Assembly (NCBI GenBank): GCA_036320915.1
Contig: JAXBDG010000013.1
Coordinates: 1,054,001 to 1,118,000 of the forward strand
Origin: Linnemannia elongata
Taxonomy: Eukaryota > Mortierellomycota > Mortierellomycetes > Mortierellales > Mortierellaceae
DNA: 64,000 nt
Direction: 5' to 3'
Shown here piece by piece: positions 32,826-44,661 of this stretch. The notes beneath the pieces were generated by a model. The model had not been told where the DNA came from and ran no database searches. It worked only from the letters and a program-made list of their open reading frames with translations. The position numbers and the translations under genes are program-made. How positions within the stretch are numbered: the stretch's first letter is position 1; every line of letters begins with the position of its first letter.

Positions 32826-35800
32826 TCACAGGGACAGGTATTCGTCCCAGTCGACATAATAGTACTTGCCCATGAGACTGGTACTGTTCCTGGGCGAGCT
32901 CTGCCGCTTGAAGGCTGCAGAGTTGGGATTCACAGTCTCCTGGCTGGCCATCGATGAGATTGATTCCTTGGCTGCGTGGGTTCGCCTCGTCGTGTCCGTT
33001 GCCGTCAAGGAAGGACTTGCCAGAGCCAACTCGGACGAAAGTGGGGATGAAGGGTGAGGAGTTGTGGAGATTGTTCCTGGAGCGCGTCCCATGTTGTAGA
33101 TGGGTCCCGTTGCAATCGGTTCTTGTGAAGACGACGATCCGGCCGACAAAAGGGCCCCTCCGAGACTACTCAGATCCAACCACCAGCTGCTGACCTTCTT
33201 CAGCTTCCGCCTCCTCACACCATGAGCCTTGGTCACGTAATACCAATAGTCCTCATCTTGCGTCCATTCGTGGTGCTCGGGCAGATGATCCGAATCATTG
33301 TACGTCTGCAAGAGCACCAGCTCCATAGGCAAGGCGTGCGGTGGCGGTGTGAACATCAATGGTGCCGATGCAGCACCATTACGAGCTCGAGCTGTCGAAG
33401 ATTCTGGAGACTCTGGTTCCATCTGCTTGAACTCTCCATCGTTGGTGTCAAACGGGCTCACTTTCATCTCTTTTGTAACTATCGATGTCTGAAGGCGCAG
33501 GGCGGAGTGTGTACTTGTCGTCGTCGGTGTCTTTTCGTACTCGACATTCGCTTCCCTGCCGTCGTCGTTGTTGTCATCCTGGTGGTGTCCGTTTGCTCCG
33601 TTTCCAAGAGTGCTCTCATACAATGCCTGCATCGTCATAGTCATGCTGAGTGGAGAGTCGGACAGAGGTCGATCGCCTTTCAATGTAGCCAGCCGCGAAT
33701 CTGTGTCCCTACGATCCCTGCCAAACGATATTACTCCTCCTCCACCATTTCCACCTCCATGATTCCCAAGTCGAGAAAGTTGTCTCAATTGATCCACTCG
33801 CGCTGGGTCTGTTTCCAAGACGTCCAGACCGGTGATGGTGCGAGACATGTTGGGTGTAGAGGCGTGTCTTTGAAGGTTAGGTCTTGTTCGCTGACTTGAA
33901 GTAGGTGTCCCCGCTGATCGTGGTGGGAATCCTGGACTCCTGAGTGCATCCTGCTGCTGCTGATTGTGTCGGGAATGGTCTCTTGGTCGTCCTTGTGAAA
34001 CCATTGAGTCTCCCGTCTTTTGTGACCAAGAAAGCGGCGTCTCCGCGGGCAACAATGGAGAAGGAGTAGGGGTCAGAGAGGACTGTGCGGTCTGACTTTT
34101 GTTGTTGATACTGCTGTTGCTGTTGTGGATTTTCCCATGGCTGACAGGGAGTGCAGGAAGAGGAGAAGACGACGTAAGAGTGGAAGGAGGAGGAGGGGTC
34201 GACAGCATTCGTAAAGGGGAAGGGACAGGTGTCGAGGGTCGAGAGTTGACGGGGGTATCTTGTGGTGTTGTAATGGGACTGAACGCCGAGAATTTGGATG
34301 TGTGGTTGGGAGTGCTGGCATTGTGACAACTGTAGAGGTTGAATGATCTCCGCTGCTTTTCCTTGCTTTCCTTTGCGTGGTTGCTGCTGGAAGTGGGTGA
34401 GGCAATGGAAGAGGCGGATAGTGGTCGTTGTGGCTGAAGTTGGCGGGATTGCTGCTGCGGAGATGAAGGCGGGAGCTGAGGCAACTCTTTCCTGCGGCCC
34501 TTGTTGTGAATGACGAGCACTTCTTGAAGGTTTTCGAGTTCGTTGTCGGGCAATTGACCGGTCAGGAGTAATTGTTCTCTGAGAGACTTGCAGGCCGGGC
34601 AAGTGCACAGTCGATGCGCGGTGGTCGGGTAATGATAATACGCCGAGGGTGGCAAAAGCGACTTTGAAACTCTCTTGATCACATACTTTTCGAACGACAA
34701 GGGTCAAGGATACGATTACCAATAGGAGGAAAAGACACCACGTTAGCGTCAGATGCGAAAGAAACAAGCAGCATTAAAAGACATCAATGTGAACCCTGTT
34801 GCTATCCTGACAGCGATTCTTGAAGAAAAGTCTCCCTACCTTCTTGCCATTGGCCCTGGAGAGCACGGTGATGGTCCAGCTATACTTCCCGATTCCCCAG
34901 ATGCCCTTGCCGTGACGAAAGCTCTCCTGATCGATCACATATTTGTCTAAAAGCGACTGAGGCAGCTTGATCGACATAAGGATAGCAGGGAAGGGCGAGT
35001 TGGCAAAGGGGTCGAAGGCTTGATGACCATTGGGCGAGGTCGCAGGACTACTTCCATTGTGGTGGCGATAGAGCTGTTGTTGCTGTTTGCTGTCGTTGCC
35101 ATGATTGTAGAGCAAAGGCTTGAAGGAAAACTTAAATCCAGAGCTACCGGAAGAAGATCGGGCCGAAGAGCTGGAAACCATCGAGGTGGTTCGTGAGGCC
35201 TTGGTCTGGCCGCCGAGGCCTTGACCTGTGCTCGAACTCGAGCCCGACGGTGGCCTGACCTTGTACTCGCTCTCGCCTGTCGGGAACCGTTGTAAACTGA
35301 GCTGACCCACCGATTCGGTGGGGCCTCCGCTGATTGACGTTGTTCTAGTCGTGACCGTGTTGGCACTGCTGTTGTGGCTTCTCGTGGCACTTCCGCTACC
35401 ACTTGACCCGCTGCCGTGGCCACTGCTGCTCCCACTGCTGTTGCTGGCGATACTCCTTCCTGACAAGGATGACTGAGAATGCATGCTCTGCTGGGAGAGA
35501 GAGTTCACCCTTCCGCCGATCCTTGAGCCTGGACTGCTGAGGCCAGGGTGTTGGTGAGCATTGAGACTGTTGCTTCGACGGGGTTTGACAGTCTCCTGGT
35601 CGGGAAAAGCAGAGGGAGAAAGAAGAAGGCTTGCTGACGCTGAGGCAGGCGAGGCCGGTAGGGGTTTATCCAACAGTGAGGCGGGGGTCGGAGAGGGCAT
35701 GGAGGTATTGGATGAGATGTTGGAGGAGGAGGTAGGGGAGGTTGTCGGTTCTATACTATGAGGACTTTTGACAACGGAGGCAAGATCATTGTCGTTCTCG

Positions 35801-36168
35801 CTATGGATATGAATGTTGTTATTGCTTATGGTTTGGTTGCCGTCCTTATTATCGCTGTCGTTGTTGGGTTGGAAGGTGAATTGGAGGATTGGGGGTGGGA
35901 CAAGTCGAGTAGAAGGAGGGACAATTGAAGTAGAGGGAGGGGAAGAGAATGTCGAAGGAGAGAAAGAAACAGAGGATCGGTGTGCTTTTGCCACTGTTGT
36001 TGTTTTTTCAGTATCTTTCGAAGGCGAATCGGCAGTTGACGATGATAATGATGCTGATGAGTCTGCGGGAACTGTGGAGCGAGGTACTCCTGCAGCAGGC
36101 GTGGTCGAGAAAGAAGAAGAGGGAAAAGTGTTGTTATCTGGTAGATGCTTTGAGGAGACGTTTCCCAT
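32826..36168 (-). CDS. Unrecognised large protein with N-myristoylation motif and GKGxWGxGKYSW module
   Basis: Two exons, 34840-36168 and 32826-34685, give 1062 residues; the 154-nt intron ends AAAAG. I do not recognise a named family. MGNVSSKHL at the start fits N-myristoylation (Gly2, Ser6), so membrane association is likely. Residues 10-400 are Ser/Pro/Thr/Asn-rich. The intron falls inside the most structured-looking part: KYVIDQESFRHGKGIWGIGKYSW, then ITVLSRANGKK|YVIKRVSKSLLPPSAYYHYP, then a CTCPACKSL cysteine motif. The Gly-rich loop followed by a VIK lysine resembles a kinase N-lobe start, but no catalytic loop follows. The C-terminal half is again low complexity. A second ordered patch is near PMELVLLQTYNDSDHLPEHHEWTQDEDYWYYVTKAHGVRRRKLKK. 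Splicing at this site restores KKYVIKR and is frame-neutral. Confidence 0.82.
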
Positions 36169-37321
36169 CTGGTGTGTTGTCAGTGAGAGTTTTTCTGTTG
36201 CGATATCAAAGCGAGCAATATACGGCGACGCTTCTTTTGGGAGTTTATTCTTTTGGAGTGGTTATTGGAGGTGGCTGTCGGGGTGGTGAACGTTGATAGG
36301 GGGAGCAATAGAGAGAGTGGAGTGTGATGAGTAAGAAAGTAAAAGAGAAGAGTGAGAAAGATGACAAATGAATCAAATGAGAAGAATAGAAGAAAGAAAA
36401 GGAGTGGAGAAGAGGAAGGAAGGAAGATAAGAAAAAGGAAGAAAGAAAGAATGAGAAGGATGGGATGCGACAGGAAGAAAGAAATAGCGAAAACGGGTTG
36501 GACGGAGAAACGAGCTCGCTCAAGAAGAACGAAGAAAAAAAAAAAAAAAAAAAAGACTGAGCGTGCGCAAAAATATGAAGGAAGAAGAGTAGACGCAGCC
36601 AAAGTGAGTACACAAATGAGCGTACTATTTCACATAAACGATTCAGAAACATACAACACGCACACATAGCTTTGTATGTAGTATGCTACAGCCCTGAAGG
36701 GGACAGACACCACCCCTATGTTAAGTATGCTCATCAATTGAATTGGAAAAAAAAATGATGTGGAGTGGAGTGGAGAGAGAATGAATAAGTGGGAAACATA
36801 TTAACCGAACACGAAGGGAGACGCGTCGTTTTCGTTTGTGTCTTTGTGTTCGTTGTGTGAAGGTCAAGACTCGATTGCTTGCTTTGTCGCCTTTTTGGTG
36901 AAGGGACAGTGCGCTTGTTGATGACGAGACAAAGCAAACAGGATCCAGTTATGAGGAAACAATTGGAAGCCAGGCACTAAACGACGATCAGTTTCCATCA
37001 GTGGCGCCTTCAGCAACAGTTGCATAGTCTTCCTTGGCATTACATCAACAACCATCAAATATCGGTTGCATCGATACCATCATTCAGTTATCAGACGATG
37101 CGAATTATCTGATCGACAACTCCCATTCATTTTGGGACTGGGGATAATGAATGAAGAGAAGAATGGAAGAATGGAGAAGGGACCCTTTCTATGACTCAGG
37201 GATTCCGGAGGATTTTTTTTTCTTGTCGCTGTTATCAACACTCTCAGTCTTATTTTCTTCTCTCTCCTTTCTTTCCTTCCCCTTTTGCCACTAACCACCA
37301 CCTTTACAATCAACAACAGGA
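36169..37321. other. Divergent promoter region
   Basis: Holds the 5' regions of the myristoylated-protein gene (-) and HIS6 (+). 36290-36600 is purine-rich on +, again pyrimidine-rich in the sense of the minus-strand gene. No gene seen. Confidence 0.55.
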
Positions 37322-38809
37322 ATGACCTCTCCCCATTCACGCACTGCATTCAGACCTTGCATCGACCTGCATTCAGGCCAGGTCAAACAGATCGTCGGCG
37401 GCTCATTGAACGACAAGGACGAGTCTCAGCTCAAGACCAACTTTGTCTCCAGGTGTGCACCCTCGCTCTCCACTCTTTATCTCTCTTTGTTCATTTCTCG
37501 ATCATCATACTTACTGTATCCAGCGAGGCAAATGGGTTATATAAAAGCATTGAATGCATTCCTATATCATATGCTTGCTGCTCACGCACTTCTCGATAAC
37601 TATTATTTCCCTATCCCGTTTCTCCGTTCATCCGGTAATTCGCTCTCACTTATCACGCAACACACTCACACATTTGTTCTATTCTTTCATTTCTCTCGAC
37701 ATTTACACAACTACAATCCAGTGAACCGCCAAGCTACTACGCCAACCTCTATCGAAAGCACAATCTCACAGGAGCCCATGTCATTAAACTCGGTCCTGGG
37801 AATGATGATGCCGCAAAGGAGTGTCTCCGCACTTGGCCAGGTATTTTTTTTCCTTGTTTCCCTTCTCTCTATCTATAAAAAAAAAACTCTCAACAGCCTT
37901 GCAGATATTAGGACAAGAAATGAGAGATAATGCAGGAGTTATTTTATTTTGCTTTTATTAACTTGTGCTTGCTTCTCCGATTGGACTACTACGCAATGGA
38001 CGATGACTCCTAGATGGACTTCAAGTAGGGGGAGGTATTACTCTCGATAATGCCCAGTTCTGGATTGATGCCGGAGCTGCCAAGGTGAGAGCCACATATA
38101 TAATGCACTAGTGTTGAGCGTAGAGGAGGAGGAGGCTGTCTTTGTTCTTTTCTTGGAATGCGCATGCCACTATGTTTTGGTCCTTTGGAATTTCGCTCAG
38201 TGAGCTGACAGAGCGTCTACTTGGGTGGCGTTGTTTTCCTAGGTCATTGTGACATCGTACCTGTTCCCAGGAGCCAAATTCTCGTTGGAGCGGCTACAAG
38301 CCATCTCCGAGGCGGTAGGCAAGGATCGTTTGGTGGTCGATGTCAGCTGCAGAAAGCGAGGAACAGAGTGGATCGTTGCCATGGACAAGTGGCAGACCAT
38401 GACCGATATGAAGGTCAACAAAGAGTCTCTTGACATCTTGGCCCAGTATTGTTCAGAGTTCTTGGTGCATGCTGCCGATGTCGAAGGCTTGTGCAAGGGC
38501 ATCGACGAGGATCTTGTCAAAGGTAACAAACAAGCCTTGCTTACTCCTTTCGTTTTCTTATGTTAACTATACCCTTTTACACGTACTAATATAATCTTCA
38601 TGATTTGGATATTAGTATTGGGCGAGTGGACGACCATTCCTACGACATACGCTGGAGGTGCGAATGCATTGGGTGATCTGGAGCTTGTTGACAGATTGTC
38701 GAGTGGCAAGGTAGACTTGACGTATGGGAGTGCGTTGGATGTGTTTGGTGGCAAGACAGTTAAATTTGATGACTGCGTGGCGTGGAATCACGCTCACGCT
38801 CAAAAGTAA
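37322..38809 (+). CDS. HIS6: Phosphoribosylformimino-AICAR ribotide isomerase (histidine biosynthesis)
   Basis: Five exons: 37322-37452, 37722-37840, 38014-38084, 38243-38522, 38616-38809 (264 residues, usual length). It catalyses the fourth step of histidine synthesis, the Amadori isomerisation of ProFAR to PRFAR, in the cytosol. TIM-barrel markers: [18 protein letters not shown] (catalytic Asp near the N-terminus), [45 protein letters not shown] and [12 protein letters not shown]. This matches the eukaryotic HIS6 type. Each small exon is needed for frame and motif continuity. Its stop is 93 bp before the BRCC36 start. Confidence 0.97.
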
Positions 38810-38902
38810 TAAAGTCATTTTGGGCTTTTAGTTTTCTTTTCTACTCTCGTTGACCTTGTCCCCTTCTCGCTGGCTGATGCTACCTCTTCCTCAACCTGAA
38901 CA

Positions 38903-41007
38903 ATGTCAAACTACCACAACAACACAAACCCATTCCACCCCGACAACATGTCTCGCTCTGCAACCCTCTCGCGCGTCCTCGTCCAGTCAAACGTCCTTCA
39001 CATCCTCATCGCCCATGCTCTCTCCACCGAAAAGGTTCTTGACCCTTGACCAAGAAACTCTTGGCAACAAGCTTACAGCCTTGCAGACACTCAGCAACAA
39101 CCCACACACAGACATCTCTAACCGTGTCAACTCTTTGTCATATATTAGGAAGAGATAATGGGTATGCTCATGGGCGACTGGATTGTAAGTCAAAAGCCTT
39201 TGCATGGACACATGGGAAACGGAATGCGACAAACAACAACAGGCGGCACAGACATTTTGTTACAGAATAGAGTCTATCGCGTTCAGGAGGAAAAGACTGA
39301 TGGCCGTATCGTTTTCTCTTTGACCGGTTTTGATAGACAGAGGGCACTACAGAGATTGCAAGGGTTGACGGAGTGTCGCTGTTGACACGCTCTGAGAAAC
39401 GGAAGGATCGCGTCGAGATTGGTCCTGAGCAGCTTACTATGGCTGCCATCGAAGCAGAGGTACGTATGTTTGTCATCCGGGAATGTTGTTGTGATTTGTA
39501 GGCTTCAGTGATCGCCAAGCCTTTTTATTAACACTGTGATTTTTTTCTGGGTTTATAGGAGATTACAAAGGCGACAGGAAAGACTACACGCGTCATCGGC
39601 TGGGTAAGATACTTACACAGGAGCAACACGGATGGCCTTGAGTATGGATACGTGGACATGTCCATTGACAATTTGCTCCGCTCAATAGTATCATAGCCAT
39701 CCACACATTACAGTGTTCCCGTCTCACGTCGGTGGGTACCTTGTTCACAGGAGTTACTTTGCGCGACCGAAGGCTGATGTGGAAACCCCGCCACGGTTCG
39801 ACAACTGACATTTTACCATACTACGATGTTTCTCCCTTATAGATCTCAGGACGCAGCTCTCACAGCAACTCATGGACTCGAGATTCATCGGGATGATTGT
39901 CTCCTGCTTCAACAAGGACAGTGAGCTGGTAATGGTCTTGCTTCGATATATGCTTCAATGTGTTGTAGCACAAGATTAAACGCCTAAGGTTGTAAGAGAA
40001 ACTGATGAGGAGCTTCCGATGACACTCTTTAGTCCAACAAGATCCAAGTGACATGCTTCCAATCAAGACCAGATGACAGCGCATCGTAAGTCAACGCTTC
40101 TTCTCAACGCCGCCATCAGAGGGATTCGAGTATCTCCGTACCCACCACACATTCTAATACACCTCGTTACGTACAATAGATGCCAACACATCAAACTTCC
40201 TTTCAGCGTTCTGAACGAGAACCCACTCGACTCTTTGACACTTCCAAAGCTCTTGGAGATCCCGGAGCGCATTTTCGACGAACAGCGCCAATCCTTCTAC
40301 AAGTCTATACCCGCATCTGCCACATCTGCCACCGCCAACCCATCGTCTACTGCTGCTCCAAAGGAAAGTGTCAAAAGCAAAGGTAGCCGGCTCTTCTCGT
40401 TTTCACCTACTAGAGCGTTTTCGTTCTCATCATCCTCATCCAAGGACCAAGAAGGCGATACTGTCATGTCTCCAGTAGATGACTACTCCAGTGAAGAACA
40501 GGATGCCAAGCGGAGCAAGAGCGATAGGGGCTCAATGGATGACATTCCCGCAGATGAGCTTAACACTAAGTAAGGATCATACAGTCAGTGATGAGACTTG
40601 TAATAAGTGAGACATTTCGGTGTGATGGACCCCTAAATATTCGTTGTTACTTATAGGATGATCAACCACAAGGCCATGTCGTTGCCGGACAGGATGACTT
40701 TGATTCGCAACTCTGGAGTATATGTGCAGTCGCTGTCGAGTCTCGTCGATAATTTGGTGGGCCCAACTCTTCAAATGCTGGTTGACCGTGAACAGTACAA
40801 CCAGTCCATGGTACGCCTTAATCAGATTGATTTGGTATTCTCATTCACATTTTCTTCATGTTTGAACACAGTGACTAAGTGGTCTCCATTTGCCCTTCAT
40901 ATTAGCTGGAAGCACTTCAAGCCCAGAAGCAGGCCTTGATGCATCAGCTCAAGTCACCGAGATTTGTGAGCGGAGGCAAGGACCTTGTAGATTTTTCAGA
41001 CGAATAG
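38903..41007 (+). CDS. BRCC3: BRCC36-type JAMM deubiquitinase
   Basis: Ten exons: 38903-39034, 39149-39184, 39355-39459, 39559-39603, 39689-39731, 39843-39928, 40033-40085, 40180-40569, 40657-40810, 40906-41007 (381 residues). BRCC36 is the K63-specific metalloprotease of BRISC/BRCA1-A complexes. JAMM signature: the Glu in ALSTEKEEIMG, then WYHSHPHITVFPSHVD with both His, Ser and Asp present. RSEKRKDRVEIGPEQL is diagnostic of BRCC36 rather than CSN5 or RPN11. The metal-binding Asp is assembled across an intron (GTC G|AT). The C-terminus has a coiled-coil-like helix. The start of exon 3 is uncertain: its acceptor (ACAGAG) is weak and an open frame runs through the preceding intron. The exon 1 donor GTTCTT is also non-consensus. 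Confidence 0.9.
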
Positions 41008-41140
41008 ACTGTCTGAAGGGAATACAAATGATGTTGAGATATAAAAAAAATAATAAAATGCGCCACCAAACTTATTTGTTCGCTTCTTCTTTCTGCTTGT
41101 TCATGCATCTCTCTTTCACTTTTTCACCTCCATTTCGACC

Positions 41141-41519
41141 ATGAACAACAAGACTGACTCAGAAATCGCCATGGCCCTTCGCCAACGGTCCCTTCGCTTC
41201 TGGATAGCGGCTTCTCAAGAAAGCTACCCTGCCAAGATCACAATCCCCGATAGGTAAGCTACAGGAACAAACTCTTCATGAATGATGACCCCTACGGTCT
41301 CCTCTGGCTATTATCTGATTACGCGAGCTAATATTAACAAAACATCCGCCTCATTCTCAACTTGATATTTGATACAGTAAACCGGTGAATGGTGTTTTCA
41401 TTGCAACAGATACGCAGGAGCATCGCATCCGTATTAACCGGTTACAGACACCACTCGGAACATACGACAAGGTTGTCCTCAGGGGCAGCGACGTTGACGC
41501 CATCGAGCTTTCTCTTTGA
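41141..41519 (+). CDS. GEMIN7: Gemin7-like SMN complex protein
   Basis: Two exons, 41141-41253 and 41378-41519 (84 residues). Gemin7 is a small Sm-fold protein of the SMN complex that assembles Sm rings on snRNAs. It shows an N-terminal helix (MALRQRSLRFWIAA), then beta strands with GVFIATDTQEHRIRINRLQTPLGTYDKVVLRGSDV, which matches Gemin7's GTFGATD...QLQTPIG...LLRCSDI pattern. The length is shorter than human Gemin7 because the N-terminal extension is short. It is packed between BRCC36 (133 bp) and NCS2 (249 bp). Identification rests on the motif pattern; another Sm-like protein is the alternative. Confidence 0.82.
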
Positions 41520-41768
41520 CGCCTATTCATGCCCGATCCACTCGACTGGCTAACCAATGCGAATACTGGCCGTGTTATGTATAAATACGCTCGTTTTTTC
41601 ACTCACTTTACTTTCTGGCTCTAGCCGTCACATGATTTGATGTTCACAAAGGAGTGTCTGGTGGCGCTTTTTTTACAAGAAATAAAAAAAAAAGATCTGT
41701 CTGCGGCTCAGTCTTTTTGTTCTCCCACACTTTGTACCTTAATAATCCCTTCAACAATCGAATCCACC

Positions 41769-43915
41769 ATGTCCTGCTCAGTCGAGGAACCCACCATGAC
41801 CGTCGCCGAGAAGCGAGGTACATACACATACATTTGCACCATTTTCTTTGGAAAGGGATTGGGACCCATTTCGGACAATCAACGAAAATCATTCAAACAT
41901 TCATTTCATACTCCATGCGAACAAAATAGCGAAAGACAGGGCAGTGCACGCCGGTTTCTGTTGCAAGTGCAAGACAGCAACGTCGACTATTACCGTCCGA
42001 TATGCCGAATACTGCAAGTATGTACTTTCTTTGCCAGTTCTCTTGAATTTACTCCACTGAACGCTTATCGTAGAAGAATTTAAATAGTTGACATGTTCGC
42101 TTCGTTCGTTTTCTCCAAATCAACTATCCCAAATTGTAGTCCTTGCTTTCTTATCGCACTCGACTCAAAGTTCAGAACCGCTCTTCGTAACGCCCGGCCC
42201 TACAGAGTCATCACTCCCGAGAATGTCATGCTCGCATTCTCAGGTGGACCTTCATCCAGGTAAAAACAAAGCAACAATAAGTTGCGTTTATGCAACGCTG
42301 CGGATCAAACTATGACAACAACAACTATTTACTTATCCTCCTTACTGCTGCATGATTTTATAGGGCTTTGATCCACCTCTTTGATGTCTTCCACTCTTTG
42401 CCTCCAGAGGTCGCTACCAACAAAAAGCAGCCCAAGATCTATAACGACATCCACGTGTGCCACATTGATGAGTCTTGCCTTTTGGAGCCAGCACAGGATG
42501 TTTCATCTTCTTCCGGATCGACGATGGAGCAGGCACGGTCCATTGCTACGGGATACGGATACAGTTTCCATGGAGTGGCCATTGAGGATATCTATGATCC
42601 AGAGTGGACAGATTCTCGGTGCTTTGAAGCAGTTGCGACTCTGATTACTACTCTTCGCAAGGACCAATTGACTACCTCAGGAGAGGCACCAGAACTGCTC
42701 TCCCGGATCATCCCCACACCTGCGACAACTGCATCAGAGGAGGGAGCACCCAAGCTGAGCCGCCAGGAAAAGATCAACAAGCTGAAGGCTTTGCTGGGGG
42801 CCTGCACAACCCTGACCGCTAAAGAGACAGTTCTCCAACATTTCCGCTCCAGTCTACTGATCCAACTGGCCAAACGCGGTCAGTGCACGATTCTGGCACT
42901 CGGAGATTCCGCTACCCGCGTGGCGATCCAGATCATTGAACTGACATCGATCGGACGCGGATATTCGCTCCCTCACGAGACCTCACTCTTGTCGAGCTGG
43001 GTTCAGGACTGCAAAGTGATCCGGCCTCTCAAGGACTGCCTGGTCAAGGAATTGGACACGTTTTGTGGACTCAATGGGTTGGAGCTGATTGAAAGCCATC
43101 ATGCGCAGTTGGGCTGGACTATGAAGACGAAGGCTGAGGTCAAGTCAATCCGAAGGTTGACGGATGATTTTATTACCGGCTTGGATAAGGAGTTCCCTTC
43201 GACTGTGGCGACTGTTTGTAGGACTGCTGCCAAGTTGACCCCTCCTGAGTCTACTTATGATCAGAAGTGTCCCCTCTGTCTTGGGTAAGTTCTCCCTTTA
43301 TGAATTATTCTCTTCGCGTTTGTCACAAACGATCATGGTGGTGAGCTTTGACATGATAAACGAATTTTTTGTTGACTTTGTATGATATTTGGTTACGTTG
43401 ATAGACCTGTGCAAGCCGGAGTTCAGGAATGGAAACGCAGGATCACAGTGACAACTGCACCAGGAGAACTCGAAACTACTACCACAAGCAATAGCGCAGA
43501 AGCCGAAGTGAAGGAGACACCAGATGGTTGCTGCTCCTCTGATACTGGCGGCTGCTGCTCCTCATCATCATCGTCACAGCAACCTTCTTGCGCCTCTCGA
43601 CAGACAGCAATAACCCCATCATCATCGACACCATTCTCATCACTCCTATGCTACGGCTGCCTGACCAATTTGCGTGATCTGGACCTGAAATCGATGGCGA
43701 GCCAGGAAGACGACTTTTCTCCATCGTCGCCGTTTGAGTTGCCTCCTTATGTGGCCGAGACGATAGTTCACCGGATGGGGTTTGCTTCTTTGGACGAGTT
43801 TGAACACCGCTCTGATGCTGGAGTGTCTGTTTCTAGGACGGCTGTGGATCCTCAAGAGAGTTTACGTGCGCAGATCGAAGAGTTTTTGATCGCCTCGGAT
43901 GATGAGGACGAGTAA
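41769..43915 (+). CDS. NCS2: Cytoplasmic tRNA 2-thiolation protein 2 (NCS2/CTU2)
   Basis: Five exons: 41769-41817, 41930-42017, 42140-42259, 42364-43284, 43405-43915 (562 residues). With NCS6/CTU1 it makes the 2-thio group of mcm5s2U34 in tRNA-Lys, -Glu and -Gln. Features: CxxC pairs in GFCCKCKTA and EYCNPC; FRTALRNARPY; the PP-loop-like AFSGGPSSR; LALGDSATRVAIQII; and C-terminal KCPLCLG and CYGC zinc pairs flanking a Ser/Cys-rich insert. The degenerate PP-loop (SGGPSSR) is typical of Ncs2 rather than catalytic Ncs6. The C-terminus is acidic (SDDEDE). Confidence 0.96.
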
Positions 43916-44160
43916 GTGGTAGAAGTTATCACCCACCACGGCGCAAGGCGTAAATTAAATCAAGAAATATTCAATTGTGCAATGGTCTTATGTTGAAGTG
44001 ATATGTTATTAGGTAGATAAGGAGGGTAAGAAAAGAAAAAAAACAAACGACAGCAAAAACAAAAAGAGGTAAAGAAGGATAAAAAAAAACGAAAAGTGAT
44101 ACTATATTGTTAGGTTGCAAAAGCTTGCTAGCCTCATCCTGAAGATTTTACTTCAGTAAT
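43916..44160. other. Convergent 3' spacer NCS2 / ceramide synthase
   Basis: AT-rich, nothing coding seen. Confidence 0.5.
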
Positions 44161-44630
44161 TTATGCCTTCTTGGCCTTGGCAGCAGCACCGTTGACACTC
44201 AACTTCTCAACAACCTCCGCCGAGACCTCCTCTTCCTCGGACTCCTCGTCATGGCTCCGGTTGTCATCCGCCGCGCCTCCCTTGAACATCTTGTAGATAA
44301 CCTTAAAGATCATCAAGAACCAGAAGCAAAGGACGGCCTCCAATCCATAAAGGAGGGCCAAGAAGCCGCGCTGGACGTTCAAGGACAGGTACTTGTCCTG
44401 TTCGGGGGCCCACACCATGTCAGTGAACTTTTGGGGTCCATGGTAGAGTGACATGATGATGATGGGGAAGAGGTAGTGGCGGGTGTAGGCCCATGAGATC
44501 ACAAAAAGGCCGAAGAGGACGTCGCAGATCGTGGTGTAACCCTGGTACTTGAGCATCTTGGGGATCTATAGAGGTGTTGATTAGACAGGGCATATGGGTT
44601 AGTGTGCTTATAAAAATTGGAAGGGGATGT

Positions 44631-44661
<31 letters not shown>

